Below are positions 34,202-42,467 of a DNA stretch of 64,000 bases, piece after piece; position 1 is the first letter of the stretch, and each line of letters opens with the position of its first letter. The translations under genes were made by a program, and so were the position numbers. Source of the DNA: Mycobacterium sp. E3251. Its GTDB lineage: Bacteria > Actinomycetota > Actinomycetes > Mycobacteriales > Mycobacteriaceae. The DNA lies in contig NZ_LZJF01000197.1 of the NCBI RefSeq assembly GCF_001666835.1, positions 1-64,000 of the forward strand, in the 5' to 3' direction. Below the pieces are notes generated by a model. That model made no database searches, was not told the DNA's origin, and saw nothing but the letters and a program-made list of their open reading frames with translations.

Positions 34202-34390
34202 ATGGGATTCCTGGACAAGGCCAAAGACCTGCTGTCGCAGAACGCCGACAAGGTCGGAACCGCGATCGATAAGGCCGGCGAATTCGTCGACGAGAAGACA
34301 CAGGGCAAGTACTCCGACACCATCCACAAGGTGCAAGAAGAGGCCAAGAAAGCGGCCGAGTCCGCGGCCAAAGGCGACGACCAGAACTGA
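34202..34390 (+). CDS. MT0933-like antitoxin (Rv0909-like)
   Basis: This 62-residue, lysine/glutamate-rich helical peptide (GFLDKAKDLLSQNADKVGTAIDKAGEFVDEKT) matches the MT0933-like antitoxin family. In M. tuberculosis Rv0909 was reported as the antitoxin of the Rv0910 toxin. It precedes the SRPBCC partner by 4 nt. Similar small proteins also resemble CsbD-like stress proteins, so the toxin/antitoxin assignment rests mainly on context. ATG 34202 follows GGAAAGGACG. Confidence 0.82.
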   Translation: MGFLDKAKDLLSQNADKVGTAIDKAGEFVDEKTQGKYSDTIHKVQEEAKKAAESAAKGDDQN

Positions 34391-34394
34391 GCTC

Positions 34395-34865
34395 ATGGCG
34401 AAACTCTCCGGATCCATCGACGTCCCGCTGCCACCCGAGGTGGCCTGGAAGCATGCCTCCGACCTGTCCCGGTACAAAGATTGGCTGACAATCCACCGCG
34501 TGTGGCGCAGCAAGCTGCCCGATGACATCGACAAGGGCACGGTCGTGGAGTCGATCGTCGAAGTCAAGGGCATGTACAACCGAATCAGGTGGACGGTCGT
34601 GCGCTACAAGCCGCCGGAAGGCATGACGCTCAACGGTGACGGCGTCGGCGGCGTCAAGGTCAAGCTGATGGCCAAAGTTCAGCCCGCGGAAGAGGGCTCG
34701 ATCGTCAGCTTCGACGTCCACCTCGGTGGCCCCGCCCTGTTCGGGCCCATCGGCATGATCGTCGCCGCCGCGCTGCGTGGCGACATCGACATGTCGCTGC
34801 AGAACTTCGTCACGGTATTCACCCGCCCCGACCCCGGGATGAACGGCTCCGGCGGTCGTCACTGA
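34395..34865 (+). CDS. SRPBCC-family putative toxin (Rv0910-like)
   Basis: This 156-residue single-domain START-like protein begins with the usual helix-strand unit (SGSIDVPLPPEVAWKHASDLSRYKDWLTIHRVWR) and ends in a long helix (MSLQNFVTVFTR). Its M. tuberculosis orthologue was described as a toxin partnered by Rv0909. The fold normally binds lipids, and no nuclease or kinase motif is visible, so the mode of toxicity is unknown. It is translated 4 nt after the antitoxin gene. Confidence 0.85.
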   Translation: MAKLSGSIDVPLPPEVAWKHASDLSRYKDWLTIHRVWRSKLPDDIDKGTVVESIVEVKGMYNRIRWTVVRYKPPEGMTLNGDGVGGVKVKLMAKVQPAEEGSIVSFDVHLGGPALFGPIGMIVAAALRGDIDMSLQNFVTVFTRPDPGMNGSGGRH

Positions 34866-34929
34866 CCGACGGGCGCCACGCGAGCGTGACGGCGCCGAGG
34901 TCGGTCCCACGTCGGCTAATCTCGCTTGC

Positions 34930-35364
34930 ATGACTCGGCGGCTGCGCCCTGGTTGGCTGGTGGCGCTCTTCGCCTTGGTGATTTCGGCCAGCGCCTGGCT
35001 GCCGTGGTTGACGACGGCGGTCAACGGCGGGGGCTGGGCAAACGCCATCGGAGGCGCCCACGGAAACTTGGAACTGCCGCGGGGGTTCGGCGCGGGCCAG
35101 CTCATCGTCCTGCTGTCCTCCGCGCTGTTGGTGACCGGGGCGATGGTCGGCCGCGGGCTGTCGGTCAGGCTCGCTTCGGTTGGCGCGCTGGTGATTTCGC
35201 TGTTGATCGTCGCGCTGACAGCGTGGTACTACAAGCTCAACGTCAATCCGCCGGTATCGGCCCAATACGGCCTGTACGTCGGGGCGGTCGCGGCGGTGTG
35301 TGCGGTCATCTGCTCGGTTGCGGCGGTCATCGCGGCGCTGGCTTCCGGTCGGTCCGGCCGCTGA
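34930..35364 (+). CDS. Four-helix transmembrane protein (Rv0912-like)
   Basis: This 144-residue protein has four predicted membrane segments (about residues 8-27, 56-73, 79-100 and 112-137) and no catalytic motif. The first loop contains WANAIGGAHGNLELPRGFGAGQ. A similar gene occupies this spot in M. tuberculosis. Function is unknown. ATG 34930 is the only well-placed start. It converges on the VOC gene with a 4-bp gap. Confidence 0.78.
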   Translation: MTRRLRPGWLVALFALVISASAWLPWLTTAVNGGGWANAIGGAHGNLELPRGFGAGQLIVLLSSALLVTGAMVGRGLSVRLASVGALVISLLIVALTAWYYKLNVNPPVSAQYGLYVGAVAAVCAVICSVAAVIAALASGRSGR

Positions 35365-35368
35365 GACC

Positions 35369-35854
35369 TCAGGGGGGCGAGGGGAACTCGTGCGTTCCCG
35401 AGGCCAAGCTGTCGCTCGGCTCGTTGACGCCGAACACGAAGGGCGCGAACACGATTTCGCGACCGTCCGGGTCGCGGTAGGTGACGGCGCCCGTCGCCGC
35501 CCAGTACGGATGCTGGTCGACGGGGTCGATCCCCGCCGCTTGCAGGCGGGCGATCGCCGCCTGTTGCGCCTGCTGGTCGGGGAAGTACAGGCACAGCTGT
35601 TCGTGGTGGTCCACGGCGACGGCCTCGCCGGATTCCACGATCTCCAGGGTCAGATTCCAACTGGGCAGGCCGAAGATGGCGCCGTTGCTGCCGTAACTGT
35701 CACCGAAGGTTTCGAAGAGCGGCAAGCCGACCAGCTCTCGGTAGAACCGCACCGTCTCCTGGAAGTTCGCCGACCGGCGCGCGAAGCGAATGCCGCCGAT
35801 CGACGCCAGCTGTACCGGCCAGTGCGTGGTGCGGCGAGGATGCTGGGCGGCCAT
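35369..35854 (-). CDS. VOC-superfamily (glyoxalase/dioxygenase-like) protein
   Basis: This 161-residue protein has the paired VOC fold: IGGIRFARRSANFQETVRFYRELVGLPLFETFGDSYGSNGAIFGLP opens the first module and YRDPDGREIVFAPFVFG closes the second with the typical Glu metal-ligand position. ATG 35852-35854 overlaps the upstream carotenoid oxygenase stop (ATGA), suggesting coupled expression and perhaps a shared substrate route. The longer frame to 36013 is not supported. The reaction is unknown. Confidence 0.84.
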   Translation of the reverse strand: MAAQHPRRTTHWPVQLASIGGIRFARRSANFQETVRFYRELVGLPLFETFGDSYGSNGAIFGLPSWNLTLEIVESGEAVAVDHHEQLCLYFPDQQAQQAAIARLQAAGIDPVDQHPYWAATGAVTYRDPDGREIVFAPFVFGVNEPSDSLASGTHEFPSPP

Positions 35855-37368
35855 CACAAGCCGACCGTGCTTGCCGCCGACTCGGCGGTATCCCAGCGCC
35901 GCAGCTGGTGGCCGGCGGCCCACGTCGAATGGGTACCGCTCGAAATACGCTCCGGCAGTTGGAGTTTGCACACCGGGCCATCGGCGATCCGGGCGGCGTC
36001 GAAGACCACGCAATAGGAGGCGTCGGTGTTCATGTCGGTGGTGAGCGTGACCAGGTAACCGTCGTCCTCACCGGTGGCGCCGACCCGTGGCGCCATCGCC
36101 GTCTCGCTTCCATAGACGCCGTCGCCGAAGCGGAATTCCTGTTGGTTCCCGGTGCGCAGGTCGTGTTTGACCAGCCCGTCGAACAAGAACCAGCCCGGCT
36201 TGCCGGTGGCGGCATAGGCGTAGCGGTAGTCGCCCGCGGCATAGTCCGGGTTGATGGTGCCGAACTCGGTGATGGACTCCGAGAGCCGCTCCTCCCGCAC
36301 CGCCCCGGTAGTCAGGTTGAAACGCCAACGATGCAGCCGCGACTGCAGGCGATCGAGCGCCAGGAACCGAAACAGCTTGTCCCACTTCGACCCGCCGGTG
36401 TCCAGCGGGGAGGGGTCGTCCTCGAAGAAGCCGTCGAGGACGATCTCGTCACCGTCCTCGTAGGCGTTGACGAAGTGCAGCACGAACGTCGGGGCCGCCT
36501 CGAACCACCGGATGTCACCGGTCCCCCCGCGGCGGGGGAGGATCGCGAACCGCGATGGGATGTCGGGGTAGAAGCGCGGCAGGTGCACGTCGTGCTCGAG
36601 CAGGGCGGGGTCCCAGAACAGTGGAAAGTCGTTGAGAATCACGTAGTTTTCGGTGAACGCCATATCGTGCGGCAGTCGCGGCCCTGGCAGGGGGATGTCC
36701 ATGTAGTGGACCAGCTCGCTGTTCTCGTCGACCACGCCGTAGCGCATGTACGGCTCCCGCTTGCTGTAGTTGAAGAACAGCAGTTCACCGGTTTTGCCGT
36801 CCACCTTCGGGTGCGCGGACACACCCCAATCGGTCGGGAAGCGGCCGTTCCAGCTTTCCTTGCCCAGCGTCTCGCCCGAGTATGGATTGACCCGGTAGAC
36901 GTCGCCGCATTGGTAGAAGCTGGTCAGTGCGACGCCCCGGTGCACGATGACGTCGGTGCTCGACGCGTCCTTCATCCGGGTGCGGGCCCCCCACCCCTGC
37001 TCGCGCCTGGCCAATTGCACCGGCTCGGCCAGCCCCGGCCACAGCGGGCCACCGGCTTCGTTCTCGGCCAGGAAGCCGTCGGTGCGGACAAAGCGGTTGC
37101 GGTAGAAGGCCTTTCCGTCGCGGAAGCCGACCATGTGCAGCATGCCGTCGCCGTCGAACGGGTGATAAGTCTTCAGCGCCGGGTGCAGCGGATTCTCGGT
37201 GTTACGCAGGTAGATGCCGTCGAGGTCGCGCGGGATTTCCCCTTCCACGGCGGTGAGGTCGTCGGCGTCCCACTCGGTGGTCTGGGGACGCCACGGCCCG
37301 GTCCGGTACGGGTGGTCGTCGTCCTCGGGCAGCGTGGACAGGAACTTGCCGACGATCTCAACGTCCAT
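35854..37368 (-). CDS. Carotenoid cleavage-type oxygenase (Rv0913c-like)
   Basis: This 504-residue, seven-bladed beta-propeller RPE65/carotenoid oxygenase family enzyme has the four iron-binding His in conserved settings: WGVSAHPKVD, RLPHDMAFTENYV, TFVLHFVNAYEDGDE and SSGTHSTWAAG. Family members cleave double bonds of carotenoids, stilbenes or lignin-like phenols using Fe(II) and oxygen. The natural substrate in mycobacteria is not known. ATG 37366-37368 gives DVEIVGKFLSTLPEDDDHPYRTG, the conserved N-terminus. It sits between a thiolase (1-nt gap upstream) and a VOC gene (4-nt overlap downstream), a three-gene operon. Confidence 0.92.
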   Translation of the reverse strand: MDVEIVGKFLSTLPEDDDHPYRTGPWRPQTTEWDADDLTAVEGEIPRDLDGIYLRNTENPLHPALKTYHPFDGDGMLHMVGFRDGKAFYRNRFVRTDGFLAENEAGGPLWPGLAEPVQLARREQGWGARTRMKDASSTDVIVHRGVALTSFYQCGDVYRVNPYSGETLGKESWNGRFPTDWGVSAHPKVDGKTGELLFFNYSKREPYMRYGVVDENSELVHYMDIPLPGPRLPHDMAFTENYVILNDFPLFWDPALLEHDVHLPRFYPDIPSRFAILPRRGGTGDIRWFEAAPTFVLHFVNAYEDGDEIVLDGFFEDDPSPLDTGGSKWDKLFRFLALDRLQSRLHRWRFNLTTGAVREERLSESITEFGTINPDYAAGDYRYAYAATGKPGWFLFDGLVKHDLRTGNQQEFRFGDGVYGSETAMAPRVGATGEDDGYLVTLTTDMNTDASYCVVFDAARIADGPVCKLQLPERISSGTHSTWAAGHQLRRWDTAESAASTVGL

Positions 37369-37369
37369 G

Positions 37370-38596
37370 TCACACGCTTTCTGCTGTCCTGACAATGAAA
37401 CTGACCGTGGTGGCGGTGCTGCCGCCGAAGTTGAGGGTGCCGAACGTTTTCGCGCCCTCGACCTGATACTCCCCGGCCGCGCCGCTGACCTGCTTGGCCG
37501 CGTCGAGCAGCATGCGCACGCCGGAAGCCCCGACAGGATGACCGCCGCCGATCAGCCCGCCGCTGGGGTTGATCGGCAGCCGGCCGCCGATCTCGATCTC
37601 GCCGTTTTCGATGGCCTTCCATGACTCACCGGGGCCGGTCAGCCCGATGTGGTCGATGGCCAGATATTCGCTGGGGGTGAAGCAGTCGTGCACCTCGTAC
37701 CCGTCGACGTGGTCCAGGGTCAGGCGGGCGCGGGCCAGCGCGTCGTGCACCGCGGCCCGCACGTGCGGAAGGACGTAGGGATCGTCAGCGGCCCGGTCCA
37801 GCTTCTGCCGCAGACCCAGCCCCACCGTCCGGTGCCCCCAGCCCTCGATGCGCCCGATCGGGCGCGCATCAGGATGGTCGCGCAGATAGGCGTCGCCGAC
37901 CAAAACCAATCCCGCGGCGCCGTCGGTCATTTGGCTGCAGTCGAAGCGCCGCAACCGGCCCTCGGTGATCGGGTTGCTGGCGTCGTCGTCCGTGATGGGA
38001 TCGGGGACCGTCCATGCACGTGTCTGGGCGTTGGGGTTACGCCGCGCGTTGGCGAAGTTCAGCTGCGCGATCGCCCGCAGGTGTGCGTCGTCCAAGCCGT
38101 AGCGCCGGTCGTACTCGTCGGCGACTTGGGCGAACATCGACGGCCACAGGTAACGCGCGTCGGCGCCCTCGTGACCCGTCCACGCGGCCGCACCCAGGTG
38201 CTGGGCCGCGGTGTCGCCGGGCACCGTCTTCTCGAGCTCAACCCCCACCACCAGCGCGGTGTCGTACGCGCCCGACCGCAGGTCGGCGATCGCCGACAGC
38301 GTCGCGATGCTGCCGGACGCGCACGCCGCCTCGTGCCGGGAGGCGGGAATGTCCCAGAGTTCGGCGCAGACCGTGGCCGGCATCGCCCCGAGGTGACCCT
38401 GGCCGGCGAACATCTCCCCGAAGGCGTTCGCGACATGGACCACTTGGATGTCGGCTGGGTCCACCCTGGCCGAGGCGAGCGTGCCCTGGACGACCTCCGC
38501 GGTCAGGTCGGCGAAGTCGCGGCCTTCCTTGGTGAGGTTGCGGGCGAAATCGGTTTGCCAACCGCCCAGGATCCACACACCCGCCGAGTCATCCAT
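37370..38596 (-). CDS. SCP2-type thiolase / acetyl-CoA acetyltransferase-like (Rv0914c-like)
   Basis: This 408-residue thiolase-fold protein has the nucleophile Cys in RHEAACASGSIATLSA, a His in NAFGEMFAGQGHLG, and the closing GGLIGGGHPVGASGVRMLLD. The second catalytic Cys of classical biosynthetic thiolases (CGxG) is not present, as in SCP2-like thiolases that act on branched or sterol-derived 3-ketoacyl-CoA. It is first in the operon with the carotenoid oxygenase and VOC genes. ATG 38594-38596 (DDSAGVWILGGWQTDF) is the conserved start. Confidence 0.92.
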   Translation of the reverse strand: MDDSAGVWILGGWQTDFARNLTKEGRDFADLTAEVVQGTLASARVDPADIQVVHVANAFGEMFAGQGHLGAMPATVCAELWDIPASRHEAACASGSIATLSAIADLRSGAYDTALVVGVELEKTVPGDTAAQHLGAAAWTGHEGADARYLWPSMFAQVADEYDRRYGLDDAHLRAIAQLNFANARRNPNAQTRAWTVPDPITDDDASNPITEGRLRRFDCSQMTDGAAGLVLVGDAYLRDHPDARPIGRIEGWGHRTVGLGLRQKLDRAADDPYVLPHVRAAVHDALARARLTLDHVDGYEVHDCFTPSEYLAIDHIGLTGPGESWKAIENGEIEIGGRLPINPSGGLIGGGHPVGASGVRMLLDAAKQVSGAAGEYQVEGAKTFGTLNFGGSTATTVSFIVRTAESV

Positions 38597-38715
38597 ACGC
38601 CGCACGGTACTCCTGGAAAACCTCATCGTTCAGGCGTATCGCAGGCGGTCGCGGTCGAGAAGGTGCCCGAAATGGGGCGGCCCCGTCGGCTCTCGGGCTG
38701 AACCGACGGGACCTA

Positions 38716-38747
38716 GGCGTACGCGAAGGCCGGCCGACGCGTTCGCC
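38716..38747. promoter_or_regulatory. 32-bp imperfect palindrome upstream of the thiolase operon
   Basis: The arms GGCGTACGCGAAGGCC and GGCCGACGCGTTCGCC match in 13 of 16 positions around the centre. It lies 120 bp before the thiolase start in a divergent space. The length and symmetry fit a dimeric regulator site; a transcript-end hairpin is less likely because no gene ends here. Confidence 0.45.
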
Positions 38748-39081
38748 TCTTATGGAACATTGCCCCGTACGGCGGCAGACAAACATGCGGACTCAACCTG
38801 ATGCCGTGCGCGGCGAAACCATTTTGAACGCTTCGGGTTTGTCGCGGGCGGCTCGCATCCGGGTTGGGACCGTGCCCGGCACCGCGAATCGGGCGCGCGC
38901 GGATATGCCCGTCTCGGTTGACTGACGGCCGGGGAGGGGTGGGTGAGCTTGTCGCTGCGAGGCGGACGCCACCGGCGAGGAGAAGGGCCGCGCCGGGCCT
39001 GGCGAGGGAGCGGGTGAGGGGGGCGATGGCTGCCCGCCGGGCGGTGTTTCGACACGGTCACGGATCCGTACCTATCGACGC

Positions 39082-39120
39082 ATCACTAGTCACAACAGTC
39101 GCGCTAATCACTATCGTCAC
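39082..39120 (+). promoter_or_regulatory. Direct repeats ATCACTA(n)GTCAC before the DUF4185 gene
   Basis: ATCACTAGTCAC (39082-39093) and ATCACTATCGTCAC (39107-39120) are near-identical, about 25 bp apart, ending 53 bp before the ATG. The first is itself nearly palindromic around ACTAGT. They could be regulator sites. GTCAC-type motifs recur in mycobacterial cell-wall promoters, but I cannot assign a regulator. Confidence 0.4.
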
Positions 39121-39173
39121 ATGAGCCAACTACGGACGTCAATGCGGTGTCCCCGCAGCTCGAAAGGTGTTAC

Positions 39174-40652
39174 ATGTCGGCGATTCTTCGAAGTGTGTCG
39201 CTATCGATGGCGTCGGCGGCCGCTGTCGGACTCGTCTACGTGGTCGGCCCGGCGCCGACGGCCAATGCCACCCCGTGCGGGGCACCCGAAGCGAATGTGG
39301 AACCACCGGCCGCGCAGCCGGCCGTGCCCGCACCCCAGCCCGTCGTCCAACCACCCACCGGGCGCAGGCCCACCCACACGAACGACCAGGCGCCCCTGCC
39401 CAGGCTGGGACCGCTGATCTCCTCATTCCTCAAGCCGACCGCCCCTCGACAGGCCGCGCCGATGCGACCGCAAGCGGAGGTCCTTCCGCCCGGCCCGAAT
39501 CCTCCCGTCCCCGGTCTGCCACAACCGCCCAACGCCGGCCAGTTGCAGCCCAACGCGGCCCCGGTCCCGCCGCCGCAGCCGCCGGCGGAGGCGCCGCCCG
39601 TCTCGATTGCCGGGGCGCCCACATCGCTCGTCGACTGGGTGACCGGACCCGACGGCCCGAACAAGACTCTGCAGCGTTTCAGCATTTCCGGCACCGACCT
39701 CGGTATCGCTTGGGACAACGGGGATCCGGTGAACCGTCAGGTGCTGATGGCCTTCGGCGACACCTTCGGTTACTGCAAGGTCAAGGGTCAACAGTGGCGC
39801 TACAACACGCTGTTCCGCAGCTCGGACCGGGATCTGTCGCATGGAATCCACATCGCGGAGGGCGTCCCCAACGACCGGTACTCCGGTTCACCGGTGTGGG
39901 CGCCGAGCCTGTCCAAGCAGGTCGTCAACACCATCCATAAGGCCGCCCACGAGACGGGGATCATTCCGACCGCCGGCATCTCGATCGGCAGGACGCAGTA
40001 CATGAGCTACATGTCGATCCGGCAGTGGGGCCGAGACGGCGAATGGAGCACGAACTACTCGGCGATCGCACGGTCCAACGACAACGGCCAGAACTGGGGC
40101 ATTTTCCCCACCTCGATCCGCACGGCCTCCGCGGACGCCATTCCGGGAGCCGGGTTCACCCCTGGTAACGAAAACTTCCAAATGGGTGCCTTCATGAAGG
40201 GCAACGACGGCTACCTGTACCAATTCGGGACCCCGTCGGGGCGCGGCGGTGCGGCGTTCCTGTCGCGGGTGCCGCCGGGTCAGTTGCCCGACCTCACCAA
40301 GTACCAGTACTGGAACGGCGACAACGGCGGCCGCTGGGTGCCCAACAACCCGGGCGCGGCGACGCCGATCTTCCCCGGCCCGGTGGGCGAAATGTCGGCG
40401 CAATACAACAGCTATCTCAAGCAATACCTGGTGCTCTACACCAACGGCGGCAGCAACGACGTGGTGGCACGCACCGCGCCGGCACCGCAGGGGCCGTGGA
40501 GCCCTGAGCAGCCGCTCGTGTCGTCCTTCTCGATGCCCGGCGGCATCTATGCGCCGATGATTCACCCCTGGTCGTCGGGGCGGGACCTGTACTTCAACCT
40601 GTCGCTGTGGTCGGCATACGACGTAATGCTGATGCACACCGTCTTGCCCTAA
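39174..40652 (+). CDS. Secreted DUF4185 protein, endo-D-arabinanase-like (GH183)
   Basis: This 492-residue protein has a signal peptide (cleavage near NATPCG, about residue 32) and a long proline/alanine/glutamine-rich region (about 35-155). The DUF4185 five-bladed propeller domain follows, starting about TSLVDWVTGPDGPNKTLQRF, with GDTFGYC, GSPVWAPSL, and repeated aromatic/acidic strands to WSAYDVMLMHTVLP. DUF4185 proteins of mycobacteria and gut bacteria have been shown to be endo-D-arabinanases (GH183), cleaving the D-arabinan of arabinogalactan or lipoarabinomannan. This one is probably an exported wall-remodelling enzyme. ATG 39174 has AAAGGTG 5 nt upstream. A longer in-frame start at 39147 would spoil the signal peptide. 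Confidence 0.84.
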   Translation: MSAILRSVSLSMASAAAVGLVYVVGPAPTANATPCGAPEANVEPPAAQPAVPAPQPVVQPPTGRRPTHTNDQAPLPRLGPLISSFLKPTAPRQAAPMRPQAEVLPPGPNPPVPGLPQPPNAGQLQPNAAPVPPPQPPAEAPPVSIAGAPTSLVDWVTGPDGPNKTLQRFSISGTDLGIAWDNGDPVNRQVLMAFGDTFGYCKVKGQQWRYNTLFRSSDRDLSHGIHIAEGVPNDRYSGSPVWAPSLSKQVVNTIHKAAHETGIIPTAGISIGRTQYMSYMSIRQWGRDGEWSTNYSAIARSNDNGQNWGIFPTSIRTASADAIPGAGFTPGNENFQMGAFMKGNDGYLYQFGTPSGRGGAAFLSRVPPGQLPDLTKYQYWNGDNGGRWVPNNPGAATPIFPGPVGEMSAQYNSYLKQYLVLYTNGGSNDVVARTAPAPQGPWSPEQPLVSSFSMPGGIYAPMIHPWSSGRDLYFNLSLWSAYDVMLMHTVLP

Positions 40653-40736
40653 TCGTGATCGTGTCGCACCCCGAATAGTCGGTAAAGCAGGCGCACCCTG
40701 AATGAAGCGGGGGCCTAGCGAGAGAGGAGATCGAGG

Positions 40737-40877
40737 ATGATCACTTTCGAGAACCCGGCCACGTCGACCGCCGGGAAGCCGCGGCGGCCAGACATCGAGG
40801 TGCGCATCGAGGGCGTGCGCCGCCGCGACGGCGCGGTCCGGCTCGGCATCATGCTCGACGGGCGGATGGCGACATAG
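40737..40877 (+). CDS. Hypothetical 46-residue protein
   Basis: This small frame, MITFENPATSTAGKPRRPDI to LGIMLDGRMAT, is preceded by a strong AGAGGAGATCGAGG ribosome site. It contains a short strand-like VRIEGVRRRDGAVRLGIMLDG and no membrane segment. I recognise no family. The good ribosome site and G+C-rich third positions support translation. The alternative is a remnant of a longer gene. Confidence 0.45.
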   Translation: MITFENPATSTAGKPRRPDIEVRIEGVRRRDGAVRLGIMLDGRMAT

Positions 40878-40923
40878 CCCAGTGCGTCGGCGCCGGCCGC
40901 GACGGCCGGGGCAGTATGTACGC

Positions 40924-41157
40924 GTGAGTTGGGCGAAGCGTGAAGCAAAGGCGCTCGCGGACATGACACTGACGGGCGAAGCGTTGCTTGCTGAGCTCGA
41001 AGACTATATCCGCGTGCACAATCCGCTTTTGACGGATGTTCGGCTGGAGCGGGCAACCGCCACCGAGGAGTACGACACAGCCGCCCAACCGCCTCGACGC
41101 TGGTACGACGTTACCTACCTGGCTGACGACGGCGAGGGTTACGGGATCAAGCCTTAG
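40924..41157 (+). CDS. Small conserved-looking hypothetical protein
   Basis: This 77-residue frame runs from a GTG (VSWAKREAKALADM) with an internal alternative ATG at 40963. The body GEALLAELEDYIRVHNPLLTDVRLERA and the ending RRWYDVTYLADDGEGYGIKP have a sensible soluble-protein composition with a predicted helix then strands. I do not recognise the family. No operon partner is evident, as the gap to the preceding tiny ORF is 46 nt. Confidence 0.5.
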   Translation: MSWAKREAKALADMTLTGEALLAELEDYIRVHNPLLTDVRLERATATEEYDTAAQPPRRWYDVTYLADDGEGYGIKP

Positions 41158-41232
41158 GCGTTTGGCTACGCGGTCGAGCCACTTACGTATCAGCGTCCGC
41201 TCAGCGGACCGAGAATCGCCAGCGCGCCGTGG

Positions 41233-41424
41233 TCAGCCCGAAGGCGGAGCGCGGCCGCGCGCGCACTTCCGTCTGCAGACTGGCGCCGGCACACCGGCAG
41301 CGGCCGCTACGGCCGGGGTGGTCAGTGTGCTCGGACCGTCCTGGGTAAGGAGTTCAGCCGCGACACCGACGATGTGGCCTCGGATCTGCTCGTGATGGGT
41401 GCGCGCGCTTCCGCCGGCTGCCAA
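41233..41424 (-). pseudogene. Truncated TetR regulator remnant
   Basis: The minus frame reads IRGHIVGVAAELLTQDGPSTLTTPAVAAAAGVPAPVCRR, which is the N-terminal helix-turn-helix of a TetR protein up to the recognition helix (relatives continue PTIYRLFGDKDGL). It then loses similarity and stops. The rest of the regulator is missing, so it is probably a dead fragment marking past rearrangement at this site. Confidence 0.6.
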
Positions 41425-41801
41425 GGCGAAGCAGGACGTCGCGCCACCGCAGAACAGGCACAGTCGCGGAAGACCGGCGTAACGTTTACGGATAACAGAT
41501 AAATATTTTGCTTATTAGCTCTGGACGCCGCGGCGACGTTCTGGGTAGCCTACTTTCATGCGGGGCAGGCTCGGGTCGTTCACTGGCTAGGTTTCAGATG
41601 GTCAACAGCACGCTGGCGACGACGGCCGACGAGTCCGAATAGCTGTTATTGCAACCTGTTTAGGAGATTCGAGAGTGCTCGAGCGCTCCATCGACACCAT
41701 TGAATTCGAGGGTGCGACTGCGGCCATGGCGGTCCCTCGCCACACCACCAGCGCCGCTGAGTGCCGTCCCCTGCCACCTCTCGGTTCATGAGGACTTGGA
41801 C
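41425..41801. other. Intergenic DNA before the CAP gene
   Basis: No gene is supported on either strand. A+T content rises around 41480-41520 (acagataaatattttgctta), a likely promoter zone. A frame from 41700 to the CAP gene is open, but the ATG at 41802 is the better start. Together with 41158-41232 this flanks the TetR remnant. Confidence 0.5.
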
Positions 41802-42467
41802 ATGCGGTATCGAGCCCTATCCCTTTCGACCGCGGTGGCTTTCGCCACCGGAGTCCTCGTGGGACCTCCCATCGCGAATGCGGATGGGGACAACAACACG
41901 CTGATACCGAACAATAAGCGACTTAATGACAGTGTTGTCGCCAACGTCTACACGGTTCAGCACCAGTCGGGGTGCAAAAACGACGTCAGGATCAACCCGC
42001 AACTGCAACTCGCCGCGCAGCGGCACACCGAGGACGTGCTGAACAACCGGGCCCTCGATGGGGACATTGGCTCAGACGGTTCCACCCCGCAAGATCGGGC
42101 TAATCGGGCCGGGTTCAATGGTCCGGTGGCAGAGACGGTTGCGATCAACCAGTCCATCGCCATCAGCGGCAACGACTTGATCAACCGGTGGTACCACGAC
42201 CCCGAGAACCTCAATATCATGTCGAATTGCGCCAACAGCCAAATGGGAGTCTGGTCTTTGAATAGTCCGGATCGCACTGTGGTCGTGGCGGTCTACGGCC
42301 AGCCTCAAGGGAGTGGGGGAAAACCGCCTCCGAGCACCGAAGGGCAGAACATTCCACTAGATCCCAGCCCCGACTATGACGCCAGCGACGAACTCGAGTT
42401 TGGTATCAGATGGCTGCCATGGATCTTGAGGGGCGTGTACCCGCCGCCGGCGCAGCCACCCGAATAA
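41802..42467 (+). CDS. Secreted CAP/SCP-domain protein
   Basis: This 221-residue protein has a signal peptide (MRYRALSLSTAVAFATGVLVG, cleavage near IANADG). A CAP-superfamily domain follows (NPQLQLAAQRHTEDVLNNRAL, IGSDGSTPQDRANRAGFNGPVAETVAIN, MSNCANSQMGVWS), ending with a proline-rich tail. In many CAP proteins a His precedes TGSDGS; here the position reads GDIGSDGS, so metal binding may be lost, as in other mycobacterial members. CAP proteins bind lipids or sterols or act extracellularly; the role here is unknown. ATG 41802 has GAGGA upstream. Confidence 0.85.
   Translation: MRYRALSLSTAVAFATGVLVGPPIANADGDNNTLIPNNKRLNDSVVANVYTVQHQSGCKNDVRINPQLQLAAQRHTEDVLNNRALDGDIGSDGSTPQDRANRAGFNGPVAETVAINQSIAISGNDLINRWYHDPENLNIMSNCANSQMGVWSLNSPDRTVVVAVYGQPQGSGGKPPPSTEGQNIPLDPSPDYDASDELEFGIRWLPWILRGVYPPPAQPPE

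Larger units (their letters stand above)
38597..39173. other. 577-bp divergent intergenic region (thiolase / DUF4185)
   Basis: No coding frame with a plausible product is seen on either strand, and no tRNA-like fold. It holds the 32-bp palindrome at 38716-38747, an ATACGCC/GGCGTAT pair (38595-38601 and 38633-38639), and the direct repeats before the DUF4185 gene. The stretch 38750-39060 has no recognisable element. Confidence 0.6.

Noticed and set aside
38750..39060. Possible tRNA or small RNA in the thiolase/DUF4185 spacer
   Set aside because: No cloverleaf, T-loop sequence or conserved RNA motif could be found.
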